A stretch of 64,000 nucleotides of DNA from positions 1-64,000 of the forward strand of contig NZ_FNEI01000006.1 of NCBI RefSeq assembly GCF_900099975.1, given 5' to 3'. The notes beneath the pieces are model-generated. The model made no database searches and was not told the DNA's origin. It saw nothing but the letters and a program-made list of their open reading frames with translations. The position numbers and the translations under genes are program-made. Below are positions 24,938-33,817 of this stretch, piece by piece. Position 1 is the first letter of the stretch, and every line of letters starts with the position of its first letter. Source of the DNA: Arthrobacter cupressi. Its GTDB lineage: Bacteria > Actinomycetota > Actinomycetes > Actinomycetales > Micrococcaceae.

Positions 24938-25516
24938 CTAGATCTCGCGGATGACGCGTGCGGGGTTGCCCACGGCGACGCAGTTGGCCGGCACATCCCT
25001 GGTGACCACGGCACCGGCGCCGATGACCGAGTTTTCCCCGATGGTGACGCCGGCCAGCACGATGGCGCCGCCGCCCAGCCAGACGTTGTCCCCGATGGTG
25101 ATCGGCTTGGCCGCCTCCAGGCGGTCGCGGCGCGGCTGCGGTTCCACAGGGTGGGTGGGGGTGAGCAGCTGGACATTTGGGCCGATCTGGCAGTCCTCGC
25201 CGATGGTGATCGGGGCGACATCCAGTGCCGTGAGGTTGTAGTTGACGAACGTCCGGGCACCCACCGAGATGTATGTGCCGTAATCGACATATATGGGCGC
25301 CTTGATGTGCACCTCGTCGCCCACGCTGCCCAGGAACTCCGCCAGGATGGACTGCGAACCCAGTGGATCGTCCGGGTACGCGGCCGCGAACTTCGCCTGC
25401 ATCGCCATGGCCCGCTGGGCTTCCTTCTCGCTTTCGGGGTCGTCCGCAATGTAGAGGTCACCGGCGAGCATCCGTTCGCGGTTGCTGCGCGGATCTCCGG
25501 CGAAGTAATCAGTCAT
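24938..25516 (-). CDS. Sugar O-acetyltransferase (maltose/galactoside acetyltransferase type)
   Basis: 192 residues from the ATG at 25516. N-terminal Mac domain with GDPRSNRERMLAGDLYIADD, then left-handed beta-helix hexapeptides (IYVDYGTYISVGARTFVNYN), catalytic His in LLTPTHPVE, and GNPARVIREI at the end. It transfers acetyl from acetyl-CoA to sugars or similar acceptors, often a detoxifying step. No ribosome site precedes the ATG. A -10-like TACGAT ends 7 nt upstream, so translation may be leaderless; the longer GTG start at 25558 would swallow the operator. Confidence 0.88.
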   Translation of the reverse strand: MTDYFAGDPRSNRERMLAGDLYIADDPESEKEAQRAMAMQAKFAAAYPDDPLGSQSILAEFLGSVGDEVHIKAPIYVDYGTYISVGARTFVNYNLTALDVAPITIGEDCQIGPNVQLLTPTHPVEPQPRRDRLEAAKPITIGDNVWLGGGAIVLAGVTIGENSVIGAGAVVTRDVPANCVAVGNPARVIREI

Positions 25517-25533
25517 GTGTACGATCGTACACA
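25516..25533. promoter_or_regulatory. Perfect 18-bp TetR operator
   Basis: TGTGTACGATCGTACACA is a complete palindrome touching the acetyltransferase start codon and covering its -10 element. Binding of the TetR product (24270-24935) here would block transcription of the whole operon. Confidence 0.8.
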
Positions 25534-25567
25534 ACGGGCGTGGTGCAGCGGTAGCCACCCCGTGGCG

Positions 25568-26401
25568 TCATCCTCCCCACAACACCCACGAGCCGTGGGG
25601 GAGCACCTGCCACAAGCACAACATTGTCGAATCCAGGGGCGGGCCGACCGTAGCGCACCAGTCCCGGCCAGGTTCAATCCCGTCAAAACCCGGAAGCGTG
25701 CCACCCACGATGGCGCTGCCCACGTAGTTCGCTTCGGCAGGACTCAGCTCCGCGCAGTCCAGGTATGGCCGGGGGCGGTCGAAGGACCGGGTAAAGAGGT
25801 CGGTCTCTTTGTAGGTGTGAGGGCTTCTGCGCAGGACGCCTTGGACGGTGACCGGCAGGTAACCCATCCTTGCTTCCATATTGCTCGGCGGTTCGTAGCA
25901 GGCAGCATAGCGGGCAGCCACATACGGCACGGCCGCGGAATCCGCCCACGTGTCGGCGGGCAAAGCGGACTCCGGCTGCGAGATGAGTGCGCCGGGATGT
26001 ACAGCCCCGGACCGCACCCGTTCAATTCCTGCGGGCGTCAGCCGCCGCTCCATCACCTGACCGGTTCCCCGCTCCACCATCTGGATCACCCGCCCGTCCT
26101 CATAGACGAGCACCCAACCGAAATGGTAGATGCCGTGCATGGCCAGAATGCCTGCCGGCTTCCCGATGTCAGGAGCGGAGAAGACCGGAGGCTCGTCGGA
26201 GGCCGCCGGAAGTTGTTGCCCGGGCTGCGCCAGAAACATGCTGGTTGCGACGCCGACAACTGCCAGCAGGAGAACGGCAGTATAGCGGCGACGCCTGCGT
26301 TTCGCACGCCGCTTGGCCTCGGGAATTAGCACTTCGGGCGTTGTCGCCCGCCCGCTTGGCTCCTCAGGCCGGAGGGTCCGGGAGTCTCCGGTGACAGTCA
26401 T
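25568..26401 (-). CDS. Membrane-anchored hypothetical protein
   Basis: 277 residues. A basic cytosolic N-terminus (AKRRAKRRRRRY, residues 29-40) is followed by one membrane segment (TAVLLLAVVGVATSMFLAQ, 41-59), then an extracellular domain with ILAMHGIYHFGWVLVYEDGRVI and ERRLTPAGIERVRSG. Four Cys in the outer domain could form disulfides. I do not recognise the fold. It diverges from the GntR gene at 26446 and could be its target. Confidence 0.6.
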   Translation of the reverse strand: MTVTGDSRTLRPEEPSGRATTPEVLIPEAKRRAKRRRRRYTAVLLLAVVGVATSMFLAQPGQQLPAASDEPPVFSAPDIGKPAGILAMHGIYHFGWVLVYEDGRVIQMVERGTGQVMERRLTPAGIERVRSGAVHPGALISQPESALPADTWADSAAVPYVAARYAACYEPPSNMEARMGYLPVTVQGVLRRSPHTYKETDLFTRSFDRPRPYLDCAELSPAEANYVGSAIVGGTLPGFDGIEPGRDWCATVGPPLDSTMLCLWQVLPHGSWVLWGG

Positions 26402-26445
26402 GGCTGCCTCCTTGGTCCCAATATGGTGCTAATCTTACTATCACC

Positions 26446-26793
26446 ATGTTGACAGTCAAGGTGCGCAAGGAAGACCCCACCGACCTTTTCGAGCAGGTCG
26501 CAACGGAGATCCGCCGTGCCATCGGGGCGGGTGAAGCGCGCCCCGGAGAACGCTTGCCGCCGGCAAAGGACCTGGCCGCCATCCTGGGCGTGAACACCAA
26601 CACGGTGCTGCGCGCCCTCCGGCTTCTGCGCGACGAAGGACTCCTTGAGTTCAGGCGCGGCAGGGGTGTCTCAGTGGTCGGCGTCCCAGAGCGCAGCCAA
26701 GTCATCAGCCAGGCCCGCGACCTCGTCCATTACGCACGCAAACAGGGCTTCGCCATCGAGGAACTCATCGAAATCATCAAGAACGTCGACTAA
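26446..26793 (+). CDS. GntR-family regulator, YtrA subfamily
   Basis: 115 residues, just the GntR winged HTH (DPTDLFEQVATEIRRAIGAG, GERLPPAKDLAAILGVNTNT, residues 10-70) plus a short two-helix tail, the YtrA/YhcF size. These small repressors normally control neighbouring membrane or ABC genes. The 44-bp gap to the divergent membrane protein holds ATGGTG-N13-CACCAT (26424-26448). Its stop overlaps the ABC-F stop by 4 nt in convergent arrangement. Confidence 0.88.
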   Translation: MLTVKVRKEDPTDLFEQVATEIRRAIGAGEARPGERLPPAKDLAAILGVNTNTVLRALRLLRDEGLLEFRRGRGVSVVGVPERSQVISQARDLVHYARKQGFAIEELIEIIKNVD

Positions 26794-28472
26794 CGCGCCC
26801 GCTCCACCCGGCTCTCGTCCCACACGGGCTCGGCCGATTCGTAGACCTTGCCGTCCGAGCCGAACACCAGGAAGCGGTCGAAGGACTTGGCGAACCAGCG
26901 GTCGTGGGTCACAGCCAGCACGGTGCCCTCGAAGGCGTCGATCGCCCGCTCAAGGGCCTCGCCCGAGTGCAGGTCCAGGTTGTCCGTGGGCTCGTCCAGA
27001 AGCAGCAAGGTGGCGCCGGACAGCTGCAGCAGCAGGATCTGGAAACGCGCCTGCTGGCCGCCGGACAGGGAGTCGTATTTCTGTTCCGCGGAACCCACCA
27101 GCCCGTAGGAGTCCAGGGCGCCGGATGCTGCTTCGCGGCCCAGTCCGGAGCGGTGTTCGTCGCCGCGGTGCAGGATGTCCAGCAGGGTGCGGCCCAGCAG
27201 GTCCGGGCGGGAGTGTGTCTGGGCGAAGAATCCGGGCCGGATCCGGGCGCCGAGCTTCACGGTGCCTTCGTGCGGCACTTCGGCGATTTCGACGTCCGAA
27301 ACCGGCAGGTGCTCGCGCTCCGGATCGGTGCCGCCAGCGGCGAGCAGCCGCAGGAAATGGCTCTTGCCTGAACCGTTGGAGCCCAGCACGCCCACGCGGT
27401 CGCCGAACCAGATTTCGGTGGAGAAGGGCTTCATCAGGCCGGTGAGCTCGAGCTTCTCCGCCACCACGGCACGCTTGCCGGTGCGGCCGCCGCGCAGGCG
27501 CATCTGCACGTTCTGCTCCAGCGGCAGCGCCTCGGGCGGGCCGGCCTCCAGGAACTTGGCCAGGCGGGTCTGGGCGGCCTGGTACTTGTTGGCCATGTCG
27601 GAGCGGAACGCGGCCTTGGTCTTGTACATGTTGACCAATTCCTTGAGCTTCACGTGCTCTTCGTCCCAGCGCTTGCGCAGTTCCTCGAAGCGGGCGTTGC
27701 GGTCCGCCCGGGCTTCCACGTAGCTGCCGAAACCACCGCCGTGGATCCAGGCACCGGCACCGTTGATGCCCGGCTCCAGGGTGACGATCCGGCCGGCGGC
27801 GTTGTTAAGGAGTTCACGGTCGTGGCTGATGAAGAACACGGTCTTCTTCGACTCGTTGAGCTTGCCCTCCAGCCAGCGCTTGCCGGGGACGTCCAGGTAG
27901 TTGTCCGGCTCGTCGAGGAGGAGCAGATCGTCGGGGCCGGCGAAGAGCGCCTCAAGGACCAACCGCTTCTGCTCGCCGCCGGACAGGCTCGACGCGCGGC
28001 GGTGCTGGGCCTTGTCGAAGGACACGCCCAGGGCGGCCATGCAGACCTCGTCCCACACGGTCTCCACGTCGTAGCCTCCTGCGTCTCCCCAGTCCACGAT
28101 CGCCTGGGCGTACCGCATCTGGGTGGGCTCGTCGTCGTGCTTCATCATGGCCAGCTCGGCGTCCTCCACGGCCTTGGCGGCTGCGGCGAGGGCGGGCGGC
28201 GCGGCGGAGACCAGCAGGTCCCGCACGCTGGATTCGTCGCGCACCTGGCCCACGAACTGGCGCATGATGCCCATGCTGCCGGAGCGGCCCACGGTGCCCT
28301 CGTCCGGGGTGATGTCCCCGGCGATGATCTTGAACAAGGTGGTCTTGCCGGTTCCGTTCGGCCCGATCAGCGCCGTCTTGCTGCCGTCCGGAACCTTGAA
28401 GGTTACGCCGTTGAGCAACTGGGTGCCGTCGGAGAGGAAGTAGTCGATGCCGGAAACGTCAATATGGGCCAC
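26790..28472 (-). CDS. ABC-F family ATPase
   Basis: 560 residues from GTG 28472. This start was chosen because GGAAG lies 9 nt upstream and the next gene on the strand ends at 28498. Two ABC cassettes occur without membrane segments: Walker A GPNGTGKTT and GSNGSGKSH, signatures SLSGGEQKR and SLSGGQQAR, Walker B LLLLDEPDNYLD and LLLLDEPTDNLD. The linker between them (about 240-330) is charged and helical. ABC-F proteins act on the ribosome, either as translation factors (EttA, Uup) or antibiotic resistance factors; which is not decided by the sequence. Confidence 0.93.
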   Translation of the reverse strand: MAHIDVSGIDYFLSDGTQLLNGVTFKVPDGSKTALIGPNGTGKTTLFKIIAGDITPDEGTVGRSGSMGIMRQFVGQVRDESSVRDLLVSAAPPALAAAAKAVEDAELAMMKHDDEPTQMRYAQAIVDWGDAGGYDVETVWDEVCMAALGVSFDKAQHRRASSLSGGEQKRLVLEALFAGPDDLLLLDEPDNYLDVPGKRWLEGKLNESKKTVFFISHDRELLNNAAGRIVTLEPGINGAGAWIHGGGFGSYVEARADRNARFEELRKRWDEEHVKLKELVNMYKTKAAFRSDMANKYQAAQTRLAKFLEAGPPEALPLEQNVQMRLRGGRTGKRAVVAEKLELTGLMKPFSTEIWFGDRVGVLGSNGSGKSHFLRLLAAGGTDPEREHLPVSDVEIAEVPHEGTVKLGARIRPGFFAQTHSRPDLLGRTLLDILHRGDEHRSGLGREAASGALDSYGLVGSAEQKYDSLSGGQQARFQILLLQLSGATLLLLDEPTDNLDLHSGEALERAIDAFEGTVLAVTHDRWFAKSFDRFLVFGSDGKVYESAEPVWDESRVERAR

Positions 28473-28497
28473 TGCCCAATCTTCCCATGGGTCGATG

Positions 28498-29016
28498 TCA
28501 GTGCCGCACCGGTCCCCATGGCTTGTAGACGGCAAGCACCAGCGCGAAAGCCAGGGACAGGAAGGACACGATCGGCGGAAACAGGAGCTGGACCGGCGCG
28601 GCACCCAGGGCGCGGCGCACGGCTGCTCCGCTGGCCCCGTCCGTGCCGATCAGCTCGGCTGACAGCGAGCCCACTGCCGGAAGCAACGCAATGAACACCA
28701 GGGCGGTCAGCACGATTCCGAGCACCAGCTTCACCACCACCCACCAGTACTGCAACAATCCCCACTTGGTCCAAAGGCCCTGGACCAGGCCCGTGACCAG
28801 CATCAACAGGCTGAGGGAAACGACGGCGGGCGGAACAAGTATTCCGATCGCGGTATAGACGGCGACGGCAGTCCGGCCGCTGTCCGTCAGGAGGCCCGTA
28901 AACACGAGGAACAGCAGCCCGACGTCCAGGCCCATCCAGCCGACGCCGCCGGTGACGTGCAGGACCAGCACCAGCTTCCGCCAGCCCTGCGGCAACAGCC
29001 GCCGTTCAGCCGCCAT
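28498..29016 (-). CDS. DUF2269-like four-helix membrane protein
   Basis: 172 residues with four membrane segments at about 17-39, 50-73, 92-113 and 143-163. HVTGGVGWMGLDVG in the first helix places a His and Trp as in DUF2269/CopD-like putative haem- or metal-linked membrane proteins. It overlaps the monooxygenase gene by 11 nt and lies 25 nt before the ABC-F start, so the three genes likely form one transcript. Function unknown. Confidence 0.75.
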   Translation of the reverse strand: MAAERRLLPQGWRKLVLVLHVTGGVGWMGLDVGLLFLVFTGLLTDSGRTAVAVYTAIGILVPPAVVSLSLLMLVTGLVQGLWTKWGLLQYWWVVVKLVLGIVLTALVFIALLPAVGSLSAELIGTDGASGAAVRRALGAAPVQLLFPPIVSFLSLAFALVLAVYKPWGPVRH

Positions 29017-30289
29017 GGTGCGGCTCCGGCGCAGGGTCCGGCTTGCGCCGGGCGAAGCCGGGTGCGTGTTCCGGACGGGGACCGAAGGCGATCATCCGGG
29101 CGGGCAGTTTGCGGAATGCCGGGAAGTTCCGGGCCACGAAGAGCAACGGCTTCGGCGGATTTGGCTGTTTTCCGGCCATGACCTGGGCGAAAACCACCCG
29201 GTGCAGCAGCCTCTGGAACGTCTGGACAATGACCGTAGGCAGCCGGCGGCTCTTCTGCACGGCGGCGAGGTGGCCGCCGTCGAGCGTTCTGCTGAGCAGC
29301 GGCGAGGCGATCACCCGGGCCGCGGCCACGGCGTCCTGGATGGCGAGGTTGATGCCGACGCCGCCGGCCGGGGACATGGCGTGCGCGGCGTCGCCGAGCA
29401 GCAGCAGGCCCGGCCGGTGCCAGGTGGGCAGGCGGTTGAGCTTCACGTCCAGCAGGTGGAGGTCGTCCATGGAACGGATGTGGTCCACGCGGTCGGCGAG
29501 GTCCGGGCGGAGCCGCGCCACCCGGGCACGGAAGGCTTCCACCCCTTCGGCGCGCAGCGTCGGGTCCAGTCCTTTCGCCGCGAGGTAGGCGATCTGGTGG
29601 TAGTCCCTGCGCGTCAGGCTCAGAAGGACCTCGGACCCGGCGAAGCGCGGCGCGATCGAAGCGACGGGTTCCGTCTCGTCCGCGTTGCGGGGCAGCCGGA
29701 ACCACCAGGTGTCGAATGGCACGGGAAACTCGCGCGGCACCAGGCCGGCCCGGGCACGCAGCACCGAGCCGCGGCCGTCGCAGGCCACGGTGAGGTCCGC
29801 CCGGATCTCGCCGGTTTCCTCGCCGTTGCCTTCCCGGCTCCGGTACGCGACCCCGATCACCTTGCCGGTTCCGTCCCGCAGCAAATCAGTGGCCTCGGTG
29901 CTCATGCGCAGCGTGAAGGCCTGTTCGTGCCCGGCGGCTTCCACAAGGAAACTCAGCAGGTCCCACTGCGGCACCATGGCCACGTAGTTGTAGGGGGCCT
30001 TGAGGAGCCCGAAGTCGGCGAGCATCACCGAATCCCCGGACGGGGTGGGCAGGCGGAAATTGCCGAGCCTGCTCTGCGGAAGCCTCCGGAAACCTTCGCC
30101 GAGCCCCAGCTCGTCCAGGAGGCGGATGGTTGAGGCGTGCACCGTGTCACCCCGGAAATCGCGGAGGAAGTCGGCGTGCTTCTCCAGCACCGTGACTTCG
30201 ACGCCGGCGCGCGCCAGCAGGAGTCCGAGCATCACCCCGGCGGGACCGCCGCCTGCGATAAGGCACGTGGTGTATTCAGCCTTGTGCAC
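29006..30289 (-). CDS. FAD-dependent monooxygenase (PHBH fold)
   Basis: 427 residues. Rossmann motif CLIAGGGPAGVMLGLLLARAG (first 20: near 8-28), conserved DG region VACDGRGSVLRARAG, and GDAAHAMSPAGGVGINLAIQ around residue 300 are the three flavin motifs of aromatic hydroxylases. These flavoproteins use NAD(P)H and O2 to hydroxylate or epoxidise aromatic, polyketide or quinone-like substrates. The C-terminus is unusually Pro/His-rich. It starts the unit with the DUF2269-like and ABC-F genes. Confidence 0.9.
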   Translation of the reverse strand: MHKAEYTTCLIAGGGPAGVMLGLLLARAGVEVTVLEKHADFLRDFRGDTVHASTIRLLDELGLGEGFRRLPQSRLGNFRLPTPSGDSVMLADFGLLKAPYNYVAMVPQWDLLSFLVEAAGHEQAFTLRMSTEATDLLRDGTGKVIGVAYRSREGNGEETGEIRADLTVACDGRGSVLRARAGLVPREFPVPFDTWWFRLPRNADETEPVASIAPRFAGSEVLLSLTRRDYHQIAYLAAKGLDPTLRAEGVEAFRARVARLRPDLADRVDHIRSMDDLHLLDVKLNRLPTWHRPGLLLLGDAAHAMSPAGGVGINLAIQDAVAAARVIASPLLSRTLDGGHLAAVQKSRRLPTVIVQTFQRLLHRVVFAQVMAGKQPNPPKPLLFVARNFPAFRKLPARMIAFGPRPEHAPGFARRKPDPAPEPHHGG

Positions 30290-30386
30290 GGGGCCTCCCG
30301 GGTAGCCGCAAATTCAGCAAGCGATGAATTCAAGTGTGCACGGCGGTGAGCGCTTGTCCAGAGTTGCCGGTGCTGCGCTTGGAGCC

Positions 30387-31751
30387 TCAGTCCTCGTGCC
30401 TGCCGATGACCGCCTGGTCGCGGCCGCGGCTTTTCGCCGTGTACAAAGCTGCGTCCGCAGCGGCGATGAGCTCATCCAGGTCCGCCGTTCCCTTGCCGAC
30501 CGGGACGATTCCGTAGCTTGCCGTGGGCATCGGGAAGCGGGCGGCCGCGCTGGCCGTTTCAAAACGGTTACTGATCTCCGTGGCGATCAGCCGCGCCCGC
30601 TCCGCACTGATACCCGGCACGAGCAGGATGAATTCCTCTCCCCCTATCCGGCCCACGAGGTCACCGGAACGGACAGCTGCCCGGCACGCCCCGGCGAAGG
30701 CCTTCAGGGCAACGTCCCCCGCTGCGTGTCCGTAGCTGTCATTAACCTCCTTGAAATGGTCGAGGTCGGCCAAGACGAGGGAACCGTGCGTGCCCTCCAG
30801 GCGGATCCTGCGCAGCTCATCGCCGGCGTCCTGGAGGAATGCCGAACGGTTCAAGAGGCCCGTGAGTCCGTCCTGGGCGGCGGCAGACTTGAGCAAACGG
30901 GCACGGTTTTCGCTGCTGAGGGCAAACATGCTGAATGAAGCGACGGCCAGGAACGCCATGCCAACCAGGGTGGTGACGGCGGAGCCGAAGAACGTGTTGT
31001 ACCGGGTACTGCCTGGACCATCGAGGATGAACGACATGAGACGGCAGAAGTAGAAGGTGGCGACCGCGGCGGCGGCAACGCACATAGCCATCCGGATCCT
31101 GGAGGCTTCCGGGCCGCCGAGCCACAACTCCCGTGCAGCCAGTCCGATCATGAGGCACATGAAGGCCAGGAACACGGCGTCCCCGGCCCATTGGTTGGTG
31201 TCCGGATGGTCCACCGCGGCCGCGACGGCCGAACAGGCAGGCACGGCGATAAGTATCCAAACAGGCGGATGAAGAGCCCGCACGGACCGGGCGCTGGCCC
31301 AGACGGCACACGCACCGCTTACCAGCAATGAATTACCTATCGGGTTGGCCAGCCAGCGGAATGGCGTTTCCTGGAGCAGGAGTGCGGCCGAACCCAGCAG
31401 GAACAGGGCGAGGGATACGGACCACCAGCCGCTGTAGGGGGACCGGGTGCTTAGATAATCCGCGAAGTAGAACAGGATGCCCACGGTGAATGCCACCACG
31501 GCAAAAGCCACCCTCAGGCTGTTCGTATCAAGCGCCATCGGTGCCTGCCCGGGCTCGGAAATCCAGCCGGATCCCGGGCCGCTCGCGCCCCGCCCGGCCT
31601 GCTCTGGCGGGTTCGCGAAACGGGCCAACGGGCATGTGATCCCCTCAGCTAGATCTGATGCTCGACTGGATGCGAGCTTACCAAGCGGCCAGTCGCGTGA
31701 GTAGGTCCATCCCAGGCCATGGCGCGCAGCCGCGGTGAAGGGCTTGGCCAT
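30387..31751 (-). CDS. Membrane diguanylate cyclase (GGDEF)
   Basis: 454 residues from ATG 31751, whose A is the last base of the upstream TGA (TGATG coupling). The first 71 residues are not convincing protein, so the true start could be ATG 31538 (383 residues, MALDTNSLRV). There are about six to seven membrane segments, then a GGDEF domain: GLTGLLNRSAF, ADLDHFKEVNDSYGHAAGD and GGEEF. An RxxD (RSGD) lies five residues before GGEEF, the product-inhibition site. It makes c-di-GMP and should be feedback controlled. No EAL domain is attached. Confidence 0.9.
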   Translation of the reverse strand: MAKPFTAAARHGLGWTYSRDWPLGKLASSRASDLAEGITCPLARFANPPEQAGRGASGPGSGWISEPGQAPMALDTNSLRVAFAVVAFTVGILFYFADYLSTRSPYSGWWSVSLALFLLGSAALLLQETPFRWLANPIGNSLLVSGACAVWASARSVRALHPPVWILIAVPACSAVAAAVDHPDTNQWAGDAVFLAFMCLMIGLAARELWLGGPEASRIRMAMCVAAAAVATFYFCRLMSFILDGPGSTRYNTFFGSAVTTLVGMAFLAVASFSMFALSSENRARLLKSAAAQDGLTGLLNRSAFLQDAGDELRRIRLEGTHGSLVLADLDHFKEVNDSYGHAAGDVALKAFAGACRAAVRSGDLVGRIGGEEFILLVPGISAERARLIATEISNRFETASAAARFPMPTASYGIVPVGKGTADLDELIAAADAALYTAKSRGRDQAVIGRHED

Positions 31752-32434
31752 CAGTCCATGATGGCATCCGGTGCGATCCAGCGCTCACCGAGTTCCTGAC
31801 TGCTGGGAGGGGGCGCCGAGAGGGCTTCGGCACCCTGGCTGGAGCGGAGGCCGTCCATCAGGACATCCAGGTAACGGTGGCGGAGGGCTGCAGTGCGCGC
31901 CTCGTCACGCAGGCGGATGGCGGTGAGTTGTTCAAAGACCATGGGTATGTCGTTGGCGTCGGCATCTGCGCGCAACGCTCCGGCCTCGAATGCCCGGTTG
32001 AATATTTCCTGGGCGAGCGTGCCGGCCCGGGCCGATAGTTCGCCAAGTTCCGGGGTGGGCGTGAAGGTTCCCGCGAGCTTGACGGTCAGGGCGTGCACAT
32101 CTGCGTCGACAATGCCCCGGACGAATTCCTTGAGCGCCGTGAAGGGGTCCGGCTGGGCATCCGAATGCCGCTCCGCCACTGCTATGAACGTCCTGAGTCC
32201 ATCGGCGCAGAGTTTTTGCAGCAGCTGCTCCTTCCCCGGATAGCGCCTGTACAAGGCTGAAATGCCCACGCCCGCCGCCGTGGCCACGGCGGCAACGGGT
32301 GCGTGCGGGTTCTGCAGGAAGACGGTCCGCGCCGCAGAGAGGATCGCGTGGTCGTTACGCGCAGCTTGGGCCCGCCGCCCGCTGAGAGGGCCGGCGTAGG
32401 CGGCTGGATCCTTGGGCTGCCCGGGAGTGCTCAT
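31751..32434 (-). CDS. TetR-family repressor
   Basis: 227 residues. HTH at about 28-72 (NDHAILSAARTVFLQNPH then AVATAAGVGISALYRRYPGK), with a C-terminal helical domain resembling the TetR_C_33-type. It is divergent from the epoxide hydrolase with two GGAA-N7-TTCC repeats in between, and its stop overlaps the diguanylate-cyclase start. It therefore probably governs both the hydrolase and its own unit in response to an epoxide- or aromatic-like ligand. Confidence 0.88.
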   Translation of the reverse strand: MSTPGQPKDPAAYAGPLSGRRAQAARNDHAILSAARTVFLQNPHAPVAAVATAAGVGISALYRRYPGKEQLLQKLCADGLRTFIAVAERHSDAQPDPFTALKEFVRGIVDADVHALTVKLAGTFTPTPELGELSARAGTLAQEIFNRAFEAGALRADADANDIPMVFEQLTAIRLRDEARTAALRHRYLDVLMDGLRSSQGAEALSAPPPSSQELGERWIAPDAIMD

Positions 32435-32454
32435 TCTTCAAGAATAGCATTGAA

Positions 32455-32506
32455 CGGAATGCTTCGTTCCGCTACCTTTGAAGCAGAACGGAATAAACCG
32501 TTCCGT
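32455..32506. promoter_or_regulatory. Paired TetR operators before the epoxide hydrolase
   Basis: CGGAA-N7-TTCCG at 32455-32471 and ACGGAA-N7-TTCCGT at 32488-32506 share the same spacing and are 33 bp apart. They lie between the divergent TetR (32434) and hydrolase (32535) starts. Confidence 0.75.
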
Positions 32507-32534
32507 TTGGCGGAATCATCGGGAGATCAAGATC

Positions 32535-33692
32535 ATGGAAACGAAAGCAGCGGAAGTCAGCAGCATCCAGCCGTTTCGGGTAAGCGTTCCCCAAGCAGAG
32601 CTCGATGACCTTCATGAAAGGCTGGACCGAACCCTATGGGCGGACCAGCTTCCGGATTCAGGCTCGGACTACGGCGTCCCCGTGGACAGGGTCCAGCGGC
32701 TCCTGGCCCACTGGCGCCATGGCTTTGACTGGCGCGCCTTCGAGGCCAGGATCAACAGTTACCCGCAGTTCACTACCGAGATCGATGGGCAGAAGATCCA
32801 CTTCCTGCACGTCCGCAGCGGCAAGGCGGACGCAACAGGGCTCATTCTCACCCACGGCTGGCCGGGTTCCATTGTGGAATACCTCGACGTCATCGACCCC
32901 CTGGTGGCCGCCGGTTACGACGTGGTGGTTCCTTCAACCCCCGGCTTTGGTTTTTCGGGCCCCACCACCGAGCGGGGCTGGGACCAGTACCGGGTGGCCA
33001 GGGCCTGGGTGGAACTGATGTCGCGGCTTGGGTACGAACGCTACGGGGCCGTCGGGAATGACGGCGGCTCCATCATTTCCCCGGAGGTCGGGCGCCTGGA
33101 CCCCACCCACGTCATTGGTGTCCACGTCACCCAGTTGTTTTCCTTCCCCACCGGGGATCCAACGGAATTGGCAGGGCTGACATCAGAGGAAGAAGCCGCG
33201 ATTGAGCACTTGAACTGGTTCTGGCAAAACATGGGAGCTTTCAACCAGCTGCAGTCGCAGTCTCCCCAGACTTTGGCCCATGCCCTGGCCGATTCACCCG
33301 CAGGCCTGCTTGGCTGGAACAGCCAGCTCTTCGGGGACGATCTTGACGACGATTTCATCGTAGCCAACGTCGCCGTCTACTGGTTCACCCGGACCATGGC
33401 CTCGTCCGTACGGTTCTACTACGAGATGGCCAAGTCCCAGGAACGCCCGGCAGGACCAACCGTGGTGCCCGTTGCCCTCGCGGCGGGAGGCCGGGATTTC
33501 CAGTCCATCCGGCGCTTCGCCCAGCGCGACCACAGCAACATCGCGGCTTGGACGGTTTATCCGGAGCACGGCCACTACGCGGCCCACGAATCGCCGGAGG
33601 CCATCGCCGCCGACATCGCCCGCTTCTATGGCCGGCTCACTGCGCCCGCGCAGCACGCGGAGCTCGCTCCCGAAGCTCCGGTCGGCAGCTGA
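32535..33692 (+). CDS. Epoxide hydrolase (EHN domain, alpha/beta fold)
   Basis: 385 residues from ATG 32535. The N-terminal EHN domain (QPFRVSVPQAELDDLHERL, RVQRLLAHWRHGFDW, residues about 12-80) precedes the alpha/beta-hydrolase core with oxyanion motif THGWPGS, nucleophile Asp176 in GNDGGS, and the catalytic His in EHGHYAAHE. It opens epoxides to vicinal diols by a covalent ester. Start choice avoids the operator. It is divergent from TetR and is the likely primary target of that repressor. Confidence 0.9.
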   Translation: METKAAEVSSIQPFRVSVPQAELDDLHERLDRTLWADQLPDSGSDYGVPVDRVQRLLAHWRHGFDWRAFEARINSYPQFTTEIDGQKIHFLHVRSGKADATGLILTHGWPGSIVEYLDVIDPLVAAGYDVVVPSTPGFGFSGPTTERGWDQYRVARAWVELMSRLGYERYGAVGNDGGSIISPEVGRLDPTHVIGVHVTQLFSFPTGDPTELAGLTSEEEAAIEHLNWFWQNMGAFNQLQSQSPQTLAHALADSPAGLLGWNSQLFGDDLDDDFIVANVAVYWFTRTMASSVRFYYEMAKSQERPAGPTVVPVALAAGGRDFQSIRRFAQRDHSNIAAWTVYPEHGHYAAHESPEAIAADIARFYGRLTAPAQHAELAPEAPVGS

Positions 33693-33764
33693 CCAAACCA
33701 CTTCTGGCAGGTCCCCGGACAGGCCGCTGTCCGGGGACCTGCCGCCCCTGCGCCAGTACCCGCC

Positions 33765-33798
33765 AGTGCATATGTGCACTATCATGCACATATGCACT
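33765..33798. promoter_or_regulatory. 34-bp ArsR-type operator before the MFS gene
   Basis: AGTGCATATGTGCA and its exact complement flank CTATCA (14-bp arms, 6-nt centre), the symmetry of SmtB/CzrA operators (GxGCA-N6-TGCxC style). It ends 19 bp before the MFS start. Confidence 0.8.
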
Positions 33799-33817
33799 TA
33801 ATGCGGAAGGGGAAGTG

